Below, one piece after another: positions 16,024-24,525 of a DNA stretch of 63,406 nucleotides. The DNA is taken from the NCBI GenBank assembly GCA_937898415.1, contig CALDLA010000025.1, forward strand, positions 1 to 63,406, read 5' to 3'. The notes under the pieces were generated by a model. The model was not told where the DNA came from, made no database searches, and saw only the letters and a program-made list of their open reading frames with translations. Position 1 is the stretch's first letter, and each line of letters starts with the position of its first letter. The position numbers and the translations under genes are program-made. The stretch comes from an uncultured Prevotellaceae bacterium (lineage in GTDB: Bacteria; Bacteroidota; Bacteroidia; Bacteroidales; Bacteroidaceae).

Positions 16024-16848
16024 CTAAATTCCTTCTATTGGTATATGTTTGTATCTTTTGTTGATGAAAACCGCTATTTTAGACAATAATTTAAGTAGCG
16101 GAAAAAGACTGCGGAAATGTGAAAGTATGATGAAGTGACCAAGCATTTCGTTGTTGATACGAGAAAACCTCAAATAGTCATCTTTATAGAAAGGCTCAAC
16201 GACCTCATTTACAATCCTCCTGTTCTCAATGATGGTATCTCTCCAACGTTGCTGGCTCACTCCGTCCCCATCACATACAGCAAGAATCTTTGTTATGCAC
16301 GAAACGGAGGCATGCTCCTTAGCCAGCGGTTCTACCACTGACTTCAAATCGGCTATCAACTTGTACGACTCATCAAATCCGTATTTCTGAAGAATCGCCC
16401 TGCGGTAGTACACAGCCTGATGGTTAAGGCCGATGGAAAGGATGTCGTATAGTGTCATCTTTTCCTTCACCATCCTGACCTTCCCACCATAGGTCTCTCC
16501 ACCAAGAATGATATCACCGTCATAGTCACTAACCCACTTCAAGACATCCTTGTGTGAAAACAGATCGCCGGCATTCATGAAGACGACATAGTCGCCTGTG
16601 ACATGCTTGATGCCTTTGTTCATCGCATTATAGATACCAGTGTCCTTTTCTGACACGGCCACAGTGATGATGTCGTTGTTAGCGGCAATGATATTACAAG
16701 TGTCGTCTTTACTTCCACCATCGATGACAATCACTTCGCGGTTTGGATAGTCCAGCTGGCGTATGCTGCCAAGCGTTCGTTCAAGCCCCTCTGCATTATT
16801 GAAAGTTACAACAATAATTGAGTATTTGCGCTTATTGTTTTCTGTCAT
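16024..16848 (-). CDS. Glycosyltransferase family 2 protein
   Basis: 274 residues. GT-A fold start KYSIIVVTFNNAEGLERTLG, nucleotide-sugar site VIVIDGGSKDDTCNI, and an acidic VVFMNAGDLFSHKD in the DxD position (Asn in place of the first Asp, as in several GT2 members). It should transfer a sugar from an NDP-sugar to a lipid-linked glycan at the inner face of the cytoplasmic membrane. It follows the next GT2 gene by 1 nt, so they form an operon. Donor and acceptor cannot be read. Confidence 0.88.
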   Translation of the reverse strand: MTENNKRKYSIIVVTFNNAEGLERTLGSIRQLDYPNREVIVIDGGSKDDTCNIIAANNDIITVAVSEKDTGIYNAMNKGIKHVTGDYVVFMNAGDLFSHKDVLKWVSDYDGDIILGGETYGGKVRMVKEKMTLYDILSIGLNHQAVYYRRAILQKYGFDESYKLIADLKSVVEPLAKEHASVSCITKILAVCDGDGVSQQRWRDTIIENRRIVNEVVEPFYKDDYLRFSRINNEMLGHFIILSHFRSLFPLLKLLSKIAVFINKRYKHIPIEGI

Positions 16849-16849
16849 A

Positions 16850-17782
16850 TCAATTGTTTGTTATGTGTTTGGTTCTTCTCCGTAACCACCACTTATAGGT
16901 ATGTATCAAATAATAGGCAAGTCGTGGAGGTAAAGAATAGGCCAGACGGTCTGCAAACGGAATACGTTTGTCAAGTTTCCCCTCAAGTTGGTAATAGTAT
17001 TCATCATACACCCAAAATTGTTTCAAGTCAATAAACTTCTCATAGGTTTTTAGTTGTCGTAATCTGAAAAAAGGCCCCGTTTCTTGCCAAACAGGCAGCA
17101 AGGCCGTCTTTAGTAGCTCGTCGTACTTCTGTTCATACTGAAGGTCTATTTGGGGATAAGTAGTAATGCCCTCAGTGTATATATAGTTGCTTTGTCCAAT
17201 ACAGAAAACAGATGTCACTTTAGTCAAATATCGTATATGAAATAAGATGTCTTCACCTATGAAAAAATATCGTGGAATGTCAAGGCAACCATCTGATATT
17301 ATATCACGACGAAGTAATATCGCCCAGATTGGAGGATAGTTATTATGCTGAGCAAGAAAGTCTTTGATAACCTCTGATGGTTCTATATGACCTCGACGTT
17401 GGGAATCAAATAAAACTCCTCGTTGGTTCTGGTAAGGTGCAATCACTTCATCAGCATCATTTGCTATCATGGCCTCGTATGAGTTCCTCAATGCATGGGG
17501 AAGTAATTGGTCGTCACTATCGCAAAACATGATAAAACGTCCACGGGCTTCTTCTACACCACGACGACGAGCTGCCGTCACACCACCATTCTCCGTATGA
17601 ATGACTCGGAGATGGCTATCTTTGCTGGCCATCTCATCACAGATATGCCCTGAAGTATCGGTTGAGCCGTCATCGACGGCAATCACTTCATAATCCTCAA
17701 AGTCCTGTGACAAGGCACTTGCCAAACAGGATTTGACGTATTGTTCCTTATTGTATATGGGAATGATGATTGATATTTCCAT
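16850..17782 (-). CDS. Glycosyltransferase family 2 protein
   Basis: 310 residues. EISIIIPIYNKEQYVKSCLA, EVIAVDDGSTDTSG and the metal-binding FIMFCDSDDQLL (DSDD) are textbook GT2 motifs. The C-terminus is basic and aromatic (YKWWLRRRTKH), probably membrane-associated. RBS AGGAGA lies close to the ATG. The upstream leader carries a promoter and 11 codons that copy the start of the flippase gene at 20455. Confidence 0.9.
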   Translation of the reverse strand: MEISIIIPIYNKEQYVKSCLASALSQDFEDYEVIAVDDGSTDTSGHICDEMASKDSHLRVIHTENGGVTAARRRGVEEARGRFIMFCDSDDQLLPHALRNSYEAMIANDADEVIAPYQNQRGVLFDSQRRGHIEPSEVIKDFLAQHNNYPPIWAILLRRDIISDGCLDIPRYFFIGEDILFHIRYLTKVTSVFCIGQSNYIYTEGITTYPQIDLQYEQKYDELLKTALLPVWQETGPFFRLRQLKTYEKFIDLKQFWVYDEYYYQLEGKLDKRIPFADRLAYSLPPRLAYYLIHTYKWWLRRRTKHITNN

Positions 17783-17806
17783 TCTCCTAAATCTATTGCT
17801 TCATTA

Positions 17807-17842
17807 TCATTTTGCTGTTTTCTCCTTCAGTGTCTCTGCCAT
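17807..17842 (-). pseudogene. Eleven-codon duplicate of the flippase gene start
   Basis: On the minus strand ATG 17842 reads MAETLKEKTAK and then TGA. The flippase at 20455 starts MAENLKEKTAK. The similarity extends through the shared TAATTTTG promoter and its upstream TTTG, about 75 bp in all. It looks like the remnant of a second flippase gene, or a recombination scar, that now gives the GT operon its promoter. It could still act as a translated leader peptide. Confidence 0.7.
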
Positions 17843-17849
17843 TCGTGTG

Positions 17850-17881
17850 CAAAATTACACGTTTTTGTTGGAAGTTCCAAA
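17850..17881 (-). promoter_or_regulatory. Promoter of the two-gene GT2 operon
   Basis: Minus strand TTTG (17878-17881), 20 nt, TAATTTTG (17850-17857). Overlaps the divergent acyltransferase promoter. Confidence 0.75.
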
Positions 17882-17898
17882 TAATATTTGTATTTTTG
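17868..17898 (+). promoter_or_regulatory. Acyltransferase promoter
   Basis: TTG (17868-17870), 20 nt, TATTTTTG (17891-17898). The ATG follows 8 nt later, so the leader is very short or absent. Confidence 0.75.
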
Positions 17899-17906
17899 CA
17901 GCGAAT

Positions 17907-18998
17907 ATGGAGAATAGCGTTGCAAAGAAACCTCGTTTGGAGTGGCTGGATGCCCTCAGGGGATTTACGATGATTATGGTCGTTGCCAACCATGTTACAG
18001 GATTAGGCTTCGGCGAAGAGTGGAAGCACTCATCAGCCATTCCTTTCTTGATACTATTTCGTATGCCGTTGTTCTTCTTTGTCAGCGGATTCTTGGCCTA
18101 TAAAGCATCACAGATATGGAACCTCAAGAATTTGGGTTCACTTGTCAGCAAGAAACTACGTATACAGATTATTCCTACTCTTGTGTTCTTTTTCCTGGCA
18201 ATGGCTATTCTCAACAAAAACTTCTGGAGTGCTGTTGAAACCAACTTCCACTCATCCATGAAAGGTGGTTATTGGTTTACCATCGCTCTGCTATATATGT
18301 TCCTTATCTACTACCTATTCTCTTATTTAGAAAGCAAGCTGAAATGGAAATCATGGATTCCCATCACTGTGCTATTCCTCGTATCCATCGTCTTCTATGA
18401 TACCAACTACCAACCTAAGTATTTCTCTTGGGCTGCAGGTTACAAGGGTGCAAAGACAGACTTGTATTATTTCCTTCAGGACAGCAGTCTCGTACAAGTG
18501 CTCCTATACTTCCCCTTTTTCCTCTACGGAAATATTGTACACCGTTACTGGGACAAAGCCCAGCGGGTAATGGACAGCAAGTGGTTCTTTCCGATAGTCA
18601 TCGTGATCGTCATTCTGGCTACCCTCGATGCATTGAAATGGCGCACACTTCGCATGGCCTGGGCCATCATTCCGCTGACGGTGTCAAGATTCGGCCTGCT
18701 TACTATCGTCTTCATGTATTTCCGCCATTATAAGGAGTACTTCACCAAGTTATCCCCTATCGGAGCCTCTTTGCAGTACATAGGACGGCGTACACTTGAT
18801 ATCTATTTGATTCATTTCCTCTTCATGCCAGAGTTGCCAACTGTGGGAGCTTTTTTCAAGAGTTATCCCCACAACTTTGTCATCGACGTCGTACTGTCAG
18901 TCCTCTTGGGCTTGGTCATTATTGGTTTCAGCATCATCACCTCCAATATCCTCCGCATCAGTCCCTTCTTCAAGAAGTGGCTGTTTGGACGGACGTAA
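17907..18998 (+). CDS. Acyltransferase family 3 membrane protein
   Basis: 363 residues with about ten membrane segments. The N-terminal family signature is RLEWLDALRGFTMIMVVANH, holding the conserved Arg and His, with FRMPLFFFVSGFLAYK in the next helices. Family members O-acetylate or O-succinylate surface sugars from acyl-CoA. I chose ATG 17907 because the longer frame crosses the promoter. Divergent from the GT2 pair and convergent with the flippase (20-bp gap), so part of the surface-glycan cluster. Confidence 0.88.
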   Translation: MENSVAKKPRLEWLDALRGFTMIMVVANHVTGLGFGEEWKHSSAIPFLILFRMPLFFFVSGFLAYKASQIWNLKNLGSLVSKKLRIQIIPTLVFFFLAMAILNKNFWSAVETNFHSSMKGGYWFTIALLYMFLIYYLFSYLESKLKWKSWIPITVLFLVSIVFYDTNYQPKYFSWAAGYKGAKTDLYYFLQDSSLVQVLLYFPFFLYGNIVHRYWDKAQRVMDSKWFFPIVIVIVILATLDALKWRTLRMAWAIIPLTVSRFGLLTIVFMYFRHYKEYFTKLSPIGASLQYIGRRTLDIYLIHFLFMPELPTVGAFFKSYPHNFVIDVVLSVLLGLVIIGFSIITSNILRISPFFKKWLFGRT

Positions 18999-19018
18999 TC
19001 AATGGCTGAGACCAGTGA

Positions 19019-20455
19019 CTATTTCTTCTTTCGAATAAAAGCGATGCATTCATCCATCACCTTCGCATGAAGGATCTTCATGATGCCGGCATAGAGCAGG
19101 GTAGCCATCAGGATACGCAGGACAAGACGCAACCACAGGATATCTGTCCACAAAGTGCAGAAGTGAACAACAGCCATACAACCCAAAGCAATCAGCGCAA
19201 AAGGCGCGGTGTCTTTCAAAGCCGTAAGGGTGCTTATCGGGCAAAGGCGACGCAATGCGTAATGCCAACAAATGGTGAAACAGACATTAAGGGTAGAGAA
19301 AGCTGCAACCATGATGGTAATGCCCTGCGAAGCCAAACTGAGCGTAAGCCCTATCTGCAATACTATCTGAATCGTTACTAAACGCAAATAAAAGTCTGAA
19401 CGGCCACGACTGATAATGAAATTATGGTAAAGTGACTGTATTGGCAGGAATGCGCCACCAATACATAGAATCTGAAGTAGTGGTACACAAGGTTCCCATT
19501 TAGGACCAACCGTCAGCAGTATGAATTCATGGGCCACCAGTGCCAATCCTAACATTAAAGGAAATGAAAGGAACGAAGCAAAACGTAGCATCTTTCGGAA
19601 TATCCTTTCTTGGCGTCCCATGTCATCGCCTGCATTTGCAAACACCGGCTGTGCCACACTGTTCATCGTTCCTGAGATGAAAGAATTAGCCATCGTATTC
19701 CATTTATTGGCTTGGCTAAACTGTCCTACTATCGATATTGGTAATAATTTACCAAAAATGAAAGTCAACACATTCTGGCTTGTCACAGTGAGCATATTAG
19801 TCAGCAACAGCTTCGATGAGAAGCGGAACATGCTGCGGATAGGACTAAAGTCGACAGGAAACGTAGGTATCCAACGGGTAAAATAATACCTCATGATAAT
19901 CCCAACAGAAACAAACAACACCTGTTGCCAAGCCAAACTCCAATAGGCCCAACCATTACACGCCATCCACATACCACAGCAACCAGAGACCATCAAAGAG
20001 GTAATACTTGCAATCGTCTGTTCGCGCGTCCGTAATTCTATCCATAATTTGGCATTGGGCACAATCCCCATAGCCGAGATGGGTATGGTGAGGAATACCA
20101 GTCGCGAAACACCAGTCAGCAGGGGCTGCTTGAAGAACAGCGCTATGAGTGGGGCGCAGAAAAAGAGAATGACATACATCATGCACCCTGCTAAGATGTT
20201 AAACCAGGCTACGGCATTATAGTCGCGATGAGTAGGGGTCTTAAGGTTGGCTAAGGCTTGCGAGAATCCTGCAGCCTGAATACAGCCAGCCAAAGCGGTG
20301 AAGATAGTAAGCAAGGCCACCAGACCGTAGTCCTCGGTTGACAGTTTTCGTGCCAACACAATACCGAACACAAGATTCAGCACCTGTGTAGCCCCGTTGT
20401 TGACGGCCCCCCAGGCAATGCCTTTTGCAGTTTTCTCCTTTAAGTTCTCTGCCAT
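19019..20455 (-). CDS. Polysaccharide (lipid-linked oligosaccharide) flippase, Wzx-like
   Basis: 478 residues, 12-14 hydrophobic segments, the MOP-superfamily polysaccharide transporter fold. N-terminus KTAKGIAWGAVNNGATQVLN and VLARKLSTEDYGLVALLTIF are typical. It moves an undecaprenyl-linked glycan to the periplasmic face. A TTG three codons further up would add residues inside the promoter region, so ATG 20455 is preferred. Its promoter and first 11 codons are duplicated ahead of the GT2 operon. No Wzy polymerase is seen within the window. Confidence 0.9.
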   Translation of the reverse strand: MAENLKEKTAKGIAWGAVNNGATQVLNLVFGIVLARKLSTEDYGLVALLTIFTALAGCIQAAGFSQALANLKTPTHRDYNAVAWFNILAGCMMYVILFFCAPLIALFFKQPLLTGVSRLVFLTIPISAMGIVPNAKLWIELRTREQTIASITSLMVSGCCGMWMACNGWAYWSLAWQQVLFVSVGIIMRYYFTRWIPTFPVDFSPIRSMFRFSSKLLLTNMLTVTSQNVLTFIFGKLLPISIVGQFSQANKWNTMANSFISGTMNSVAQPVFANAGDDMGRQERIFRKMLRFASFLSFPLMLGLALVAHEFILLTVGPKWEPCVPLLQILCIGGAFLPIQSLYHNFIISRGRSDFYLRLVTIQIVLQIGLTLSLASQGITIMVAAFSTLNVCFTICWHYALRRLCPISTLTALKDTAPFALIALGCMAVVHFCTLWTDILWLRLVLRILMATLLYAGIMKILHAKVMDECIAFIRKKK

Positions 20456-20464
20456 ATTCGCGTG

Positions 20465-20496
20465 CAAAATTACACCTTTTTGGAAGAAGTTCCAAA
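20465..20496 (-). promoter_or_regulatory. Flippase promoter
   Basis: Minus strand TTTG (20493-20496), 20 nt, TAATTTTG (20465-20472). The ATG starts 10 nt after the -7 box. Confidence 0.75.
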
Positions 20497-20564
20497 TTTA
20501 TTCACTAATTTTGACGTTGTCAAATGCGGACGTTCTCGAAAAAGCATAAATTATTATTCCAAAG

Positions 20565-20596
20565 TTTGGCGTTTTAAGATTAATGTTGTACTTTTG
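20565..20596 (+). promoter_or_regulatory. licD-like gene promoter
   Basis: TTTG (20565-20568), 20 nt, TACTTTTG (20589-20596). The ATG is 6 nt downstream, so the transcript may be leaderless. Confidence 0.75.
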
Positions 20597-20602
20597 CACG
20601 CG

Positions 20603-21388
20603 ATGATGAGAAAGATTGAAGACATACAAGAATTACGTCAGATTCAGATAGGAATACTGGATGATGTTCATCGTTTCTGCGAAGAACACGGTCTCCGCTA
20701 TTTTCTCAGTAGTGGCACACTGATTGGCGCAGTTCGCCATAAAGGCTATATTCCTTGGGATGACGACATTGACATCTATATGCCTCGTAAGGACTATGAA
20801 CAATTTTTGAAAACCTATCAAGACGTGAATGGTGTGTATCGAGCCATCAACCCCCAAACGGAATCACATTATTATTATACTTTCGCGAAGGTGGTTGATT
20901 CGCGTACGCGGATGGTTGAGAAAGAGACCGAGGGCTACGAGATAGGCGTCTATATGGATATCTTTCCTGTGGACTATGTTGTGGACAATGTACAAGAGCG
21001 TAAGCGTGTCTTTCGTCAGAAAAAATTACTTTACAAGATTCGACGCTGTAAAATATCGAACAGTAATCCCTTGCAGTCTCTCTTAGCCTATATCGTTTAC
21101 AAATGTTGGCCTATGAGTGTCAAGCAGATAGAGCGCAAGATTCGTCAACTGATTGTGTTGACAGAACCAACAAACGTTGTGTGCAATATGACGGAGGCAG
21201 GTCCGACAATCAAGGGCTGTTTCTCCGCTGAGGATATTGTATCGTCAGTAGACATTGAGTTTGAGGGGAAAAAATATAAGACGATGGTTGGCTATAAGGA
21301 TTACTTAGAGCGCACTTATGGCGACTATATGACCTTACCGCCTGTAGAACAGCGGGTGACACATCAGTTTGAGGCTTATTGGCTTTAA
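20603..21388 (+). CDS. LicD-family phosphotransferase
   Basis: 261 residues. The family core is near the start: ELRQIQIGILDDVHRFCEEH, then YFLSSGTLIGAVRHKGYIPW and DDDIDIYMPRKDYEQF. These are the nucleotidyltransferase-fold metal site of LicD proteins, which transfer phosphocholine or a similar phospho-amino-alcohol from a CDP-activated donor to a glycan. GRIP: the frame is open to 20462, but ATG 20603 is right after the promoter. It is convergent with, and overlaps by 4 nt, a two-gene operon that encodes a plausible maker of a CDP-amino-alcohol. That link is inference. Confidence 0.9.
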   Translation: MMRKIEDIQELRQIQIGILDDVHRFCEEHGLRYFLSSGTLIGAVRHKGYIPWDDDIDIYMPRKDYEQFLKTYQDVNGVYRAINPQTESHYYYTFAKVVDSRTRMVEKETEGYEIGVYMDIFPVDYVVDNVQERKRVFRQKKLLYKIRRCKISNSNPLQSLLAYIVYKCWPMSVKQIERKIRQLIVLTEPTNVVCNMTEAGPTIKGCFSAEDIVSSVDIEFEGKKYKTMVGYKDYLERTYGDYMTLPPVEQRVTHQFEAYWL

Positions 21389-22392
21389 GCATTCATCACC
21401 TTCATCCCCCAGTTGAAAATCATGTCAATAGTGGGTGAAGGAATACCTTTCTCATGGGTTAAACGATGGACGATGGCTAAACCAAAAGGAAAGTCTTCAG
21501 TGAAATAACGGCTTTGAAAGTCAGGAACAAAACCTCTCTCTACTGCTTTCATGGGCGACTGGATACCTTTGAAAGCTTCGATACTGCGGAGTTTTTGTGC
21601 TAATGATTCAGCATCTGTACTCTCGTAATAGTTGAGGACGGTGGCGATACTCCCCTTGCGGATAGGCAGTGTTTCGAGTAAAGACTGCAGTTCGTTGTCC
21701 ATGTTAATATATAACTGAGCCGCCTCTTTCGTCCATTCTTCATAGAATAGCGGTATGCCGTCGTAGACGATGCCTTCCTTCCAGTCTTTCCAAAGTGAGT
21801 ATAGACGTGAGGGGTGCAACAAGGGATTGCTATTCGACAGACTAACTTCGTAATAACTATTTAATAGTTGGATAGGTGTCTGTAGCATATCAGCCAAGAT
21901 ATCACGCAGTAGCTCTGGGTGATCAGTATGTTCAACTGCCATGTTAAGGCAGTCCTTATAGCCCATCAGACGGGCACGATGACCATATTCAATAACGCGT
22001 GAGATGAACGGCACACGCTGAAAACCGAATAGAGTTTGCTCTTGGGAAAGAGTATCAAAGGCTTGAAAGAAAAAACCCGTACTACTGACCACACTGCCCA
22101 CGGCGGCATCTGGACGCAGAAAATCCTTGATCTGCAAAAGAGTGTTGCGAATGGCGTAGCCGGGCAGACACAACAATATTATTTGTGCATCGGAAATAGC
22201 CTGACGAGCATCAGCAAACACGCCATTTAGTCTACCTATGTATGTCATCTTCTCTGGTGCTTCAATAGTCAACTCCCGACTCCAGTATTCAGGTTGGCGC
22301 GTCAACAGACACACCTCATGTTTGCCTTGTGCTGCCACAAAGCCTGCCACCACATGCCCTAAATTGCCACCTCCGCAAATGCAAATCTTCAT
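21385..22392 (-). CDS. Opine (octopine/nopaline) dehydrogenase-like oxidoreductase
   Basis: 335 residues. N-terminal Rossmann NAD(P)-binding start MKICICGGGNLGHVVAGFVA (GxGxxG-type), ILLCLPGYAIRNTLLQIKDF, and a C-terminal helical domain from about residue 185 as in the NAD/NADP octopine/nopaline dehydrogenase family. Such enzymes reductively couple the amino group of one compound with a 2-oxo acid. Its ATG overlaps the stop of the next gene upstream (ATGA), so the two are coupled. With no amino-acid catabolic genes nearby, a role in making a sugar or phospho-amino-alcohol decoration is suggested by context only. Confidence 0.78.
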   Translation of the reverse strand: MKICICGGGNLGHVVAGFVAAQGKHEVCLLTRQPEYWSRELTIEAPEKMTYIGRLNGVFADARQAISDAQIILLCLPGYAIRNTLLQIKDFLRPDAAVGSVVSSTGFFFQAFDTLSQEQTLFGFQRVPFISRVIEYGHRARLMGYKDCLNMAVEHTDHPELLRDILADMLQTPIQLLNSYYEVSLSNSNPLLHPSRLYSLWKDWKEGIVYDGIPLFYEEWTKEAAQLYINMDNELQSLLETLPIRKGSIATVLNYYESTDAESLAQKLRSIEAFKGIQSPMKAVERGFVPDFQSRYFTEDFPFGLAIVHRLTHEKGIPSPTIDMIFNWGMKVMNA

Positions 22393-24209
22393 TTCGATAG
22401 TTCTTTAAACCCCGCTATCAGGCGTGAATTGTCCTTATGGTCACGAACAGCAATACGCATGTACTGCTTTTCAGGGTCGAGACCAGATTTCTGACTACAA
22501 TCCCTTGTTAGGATATTATGTTGTTTCAACATATAGATGACAATTTCACTGGCAGTGTATGGTGGTAATACCTCGCAAAGGAAATAGTTGGCTTGCGAAG
22601 GCATTACACGGAAGAAAGGTATCTGCTTAAGTCTCTCATAGAAGTCAGCACGCTCGACCACAAATTTCGCGCAGGCTCGTTGGTACTCCTTCTCATGCTT
22701 ATTATAAATCTGCATGAAGAACTCTGCAAACGAATTAAGATTCCAGATGCTTACCTCCTTTTTAATGCGTGCGATGAGGTCCTTGTCAGCAGAGCAGAGG
22801 ATACCCAAGCGGAGACCTGGCACACCATAGCTTTTTGAGATGCTCTTCATGATGGCCATGTGAGGATATGCCTCTAATATCTCGTCAGACAGCAATGAGT
22901 TTGTGGCATAATCCTCGCTAAAATCAACGAAAGATTCGTCAACAATCAGACGGATGCCTTTGTTCTCGCACCACTGCGCCAATCGCAGAATGTCGTTTTT
23001 GGGAATGAAGTTGCCAGAGGGATTATCTGGGTTGATAACCATCAGTTGTTGGATGTCCTTGTCACCAAAGAACGCTATAAGGTCATCTGTACTATAACGG
23101 TAGTCCTCATTCTGAGGAACAAAGGTAATTTGTGATTCCTTGTTGTAACGATTGGGATATTCTTCGAAGGTTGGACGAATGAAGCCCGTCTTACCTTGTG
23201 AATCCTCCATCAGAATTTTGATAAGTTCTGCAGCGCCGTTGCCAGGTACGATATAAGACTCGCTCACCCCAAAACATTTGCTGGCAATAAGTGAGTTCAC
23301 CTTCATGCCTGAGGGATATTCTGTTAGAAGTGTATCGAAATTGGCACGGAGTTCATCCTTCATCCTGCGACTGGGGAAATAGGGATTCACCAAATAACAG
23401 TAATCCAGCATCTGCGGGAAGCGCCAGAAACCACCAAAGCGTCCATAATACTTACGCAACACATCCTTTTCGTCGGCAAACAAAGCTTCGGCGATATCCA
23501 AATCCTGCTTGTCATCTATCTCATACCATTTCTCTTGTCCTATGGGCATTGCCTTCATTTCGTGGTTGTTCAATAACGAGATGATTCGCAGCACATTCTC
23601 ATAATACTCATTGTTTCCTACCGCCTTGGTATAAGCATCGAGGAATGGTACATACTTGCTTTGTGAAAAGTTGCGACTTAACTTGTAGACGTTGACAGTC
23701 TTATAATAAGACTCTACATCGTTATAATCAAAAGCGTCTTTCGAGATAAAGTTCACAATATTTTGTTCATCGTCTATGCGTACCATCGTGCCGTCCATCC
23801 AGGTCTCATATTTGGCAACAAGAGCAAGATTCGGATAGGGATTATCCACAATCATTGGTATCATACGATCACTGAAGATAAGGTCGCTCTCAATGAGCAG
23901 TGTGTCATCTTCTTGTAACTTATCCTTGACTATGGACAGAGAATAGATGTTGTTGGTTTTGTCAAAGACGGGATTCTCGGCAAAGTCAATGTTTATTTGC
24001 CCATCATATCGGTTACCAATATAATCTCGCAATTCTTTACCTTTATAGCCTACCACTATGATGACGCGTTGCAAGTGTAGCTTGGCCAATTGTCCCAAAA
24101 GTCGGTCAATAAGCCTTACTCCATTTACGGGAACCATACATTTGGTGTTATTCCGCGTATATTCACCAAGTCTGCGGCCCATTCCTGCCGCCAAAATGAT
24201 AGCTTGCAT
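22389..24209 (-). CDS. Fusion: sugar/choline-phosphate-type nucleotidyltransferase + PLP aminotransferase/decarboxylase
   Basis: 606 residues in two domains. Residues 1-240 are a nucleotidyltransferase of the LicC/RmlA type: MQAIILAAGMGRRLGEYTRN, NTKCMVPVNGVRLIDRLL, LLIESDLIFSD. Residues 255-606 are a fold-type I PLP enzyme near HisC/CobD: VPGNGAAELIKILMED, VINPDNPSGNFIPK, LIVDESFVDFS and the PLP lysine in SISKSYGVPGLRLGIL (about 455). CobD decarboxylates threonine phosphate; a similar step on phosphoserine would give phosphoethanolamine, and the first domain could then make its CDP form. I cannot tell decarboxylase from aminotransferase by eye. Coupled to the opine-dehydrogenase-like gene. 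Confidence 0.85.
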   Translation of the reverse strand: MQAIILAAGMGRRLGEYTRNNTKCMVPVNGVRLIDRLLGQLAKLHLQRVIIVVGYKGKELRDYIGNRYDGQINIDFAENPVFDKTNNIYSLSIVKDKLQEDDTLLIESDLIFSDRMIPMIVDNPYPNLALVAKYETWMDGTMVRIDDEQNIVNFISKDAFDYNDVESYYKTVNVYKLSRNFSQSKYVPFLDAYTKAVGNNEYYENVLRIISLLNNHEMKAMPIGQEKWYEIDDKQDLDIAEALFADEKDVLRKYYGRFGGFWRFPQMLDYCYLVNPYFPSRRMKDELRANFDTLLTEYPSGMKVNSLIASKCFGVSESYIVPGNGAAELIKILMEDSQGKTGFIRPTFEEYPNRYNKESQITFVPQNEDYRYSTDDLIAFFGDKDIQQLMVINPDNPSGNFIPKNDILRLAQWCENKGIRLIVDESFVDFSEDYATNSLLSDEILEAYPHMAIMKSISKSYGVPGLRLGILCSADKDLIARIKKEVSIWNLNSFAEFFMQIYNKHEKEYQRACAKFVVERADFYERLKQIPFFRVMPSQANYFLCEVLPPYTASEIVIYMLKQHNILTRDCSQKSGLDPEKQYMRIAVRDHKDNSRLIAGFKELSK

Positions 24210-24294
24210 GTTATTTGTTTTGATTATTATTTACAGACCTACGTTTTTCCCCCTTTTCCATTACAGATTATTGTTGAAGGTATTTTTTTGTGTG

Positions 24295-24325
24295 CAAAGA
24301 TAGTCATTTTTATTATATTGACAAA
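24295..24325 (-). promoter_or_regulatory. Promoter of the fusion/opine-dehydrogenase operon
   Basis: Minus strand TTTG (24322-24325), 19 nt, TATCTTTG (24295-24302). The leader is about 80 nt. Confidence 0.75.
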
Positions 24326-24430
24326 GGAATAATCGAGGAAATGTATACGATGATTTATATTGATATAGGTGGTTCTTCTGAATTTTAGTTGAACATTTGT
24401 AAATAATTCAGATGGGAATCAGTAATAAAC

Positions 24431-24452
24431 ATTGACTTCCGGAAAAGTCAAT
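24431..24452 (-). terminator. Hairpin after the Rpn-type gene, possible weak terminator
   Basis: ATTGACTT / AAGTCAAT, 8 pairs, 6-nt loop. On the minus strand it is followed by GTTTATTAC, a poor T-run, so termination is uncertain. Confidence 0.4.
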
Positions 24453-24455
24453 AAT

Positions 24456-24505
24456 CGAGCCAGAATCCCTTCTAGCTCGAGCCGACTCCCTATTAGCTCT
24501 AACCA
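24456..24505. repeat. 22-bp period direct repeat, just over two copies
   Basis: CGAGCC recurs at 24456 and 24478, with a degenerate third start at 24500 (TAACC), and TCCCT-TAGCT blocks sit at matching offsets. The 22-nt period equals that of the array at 1254-1331 although the sequences differ. No spacers, no ORF. Confidence 0.55.
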
Positions 24506-24525
24506 TATTGAAGTTGAAAAAACAC

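Noticed and set aside
17733..17906. An N-terminal extension of the acyltransferase
   Set aside because: It crosses both divergent promoters and the family motif begins after ATG 17907.
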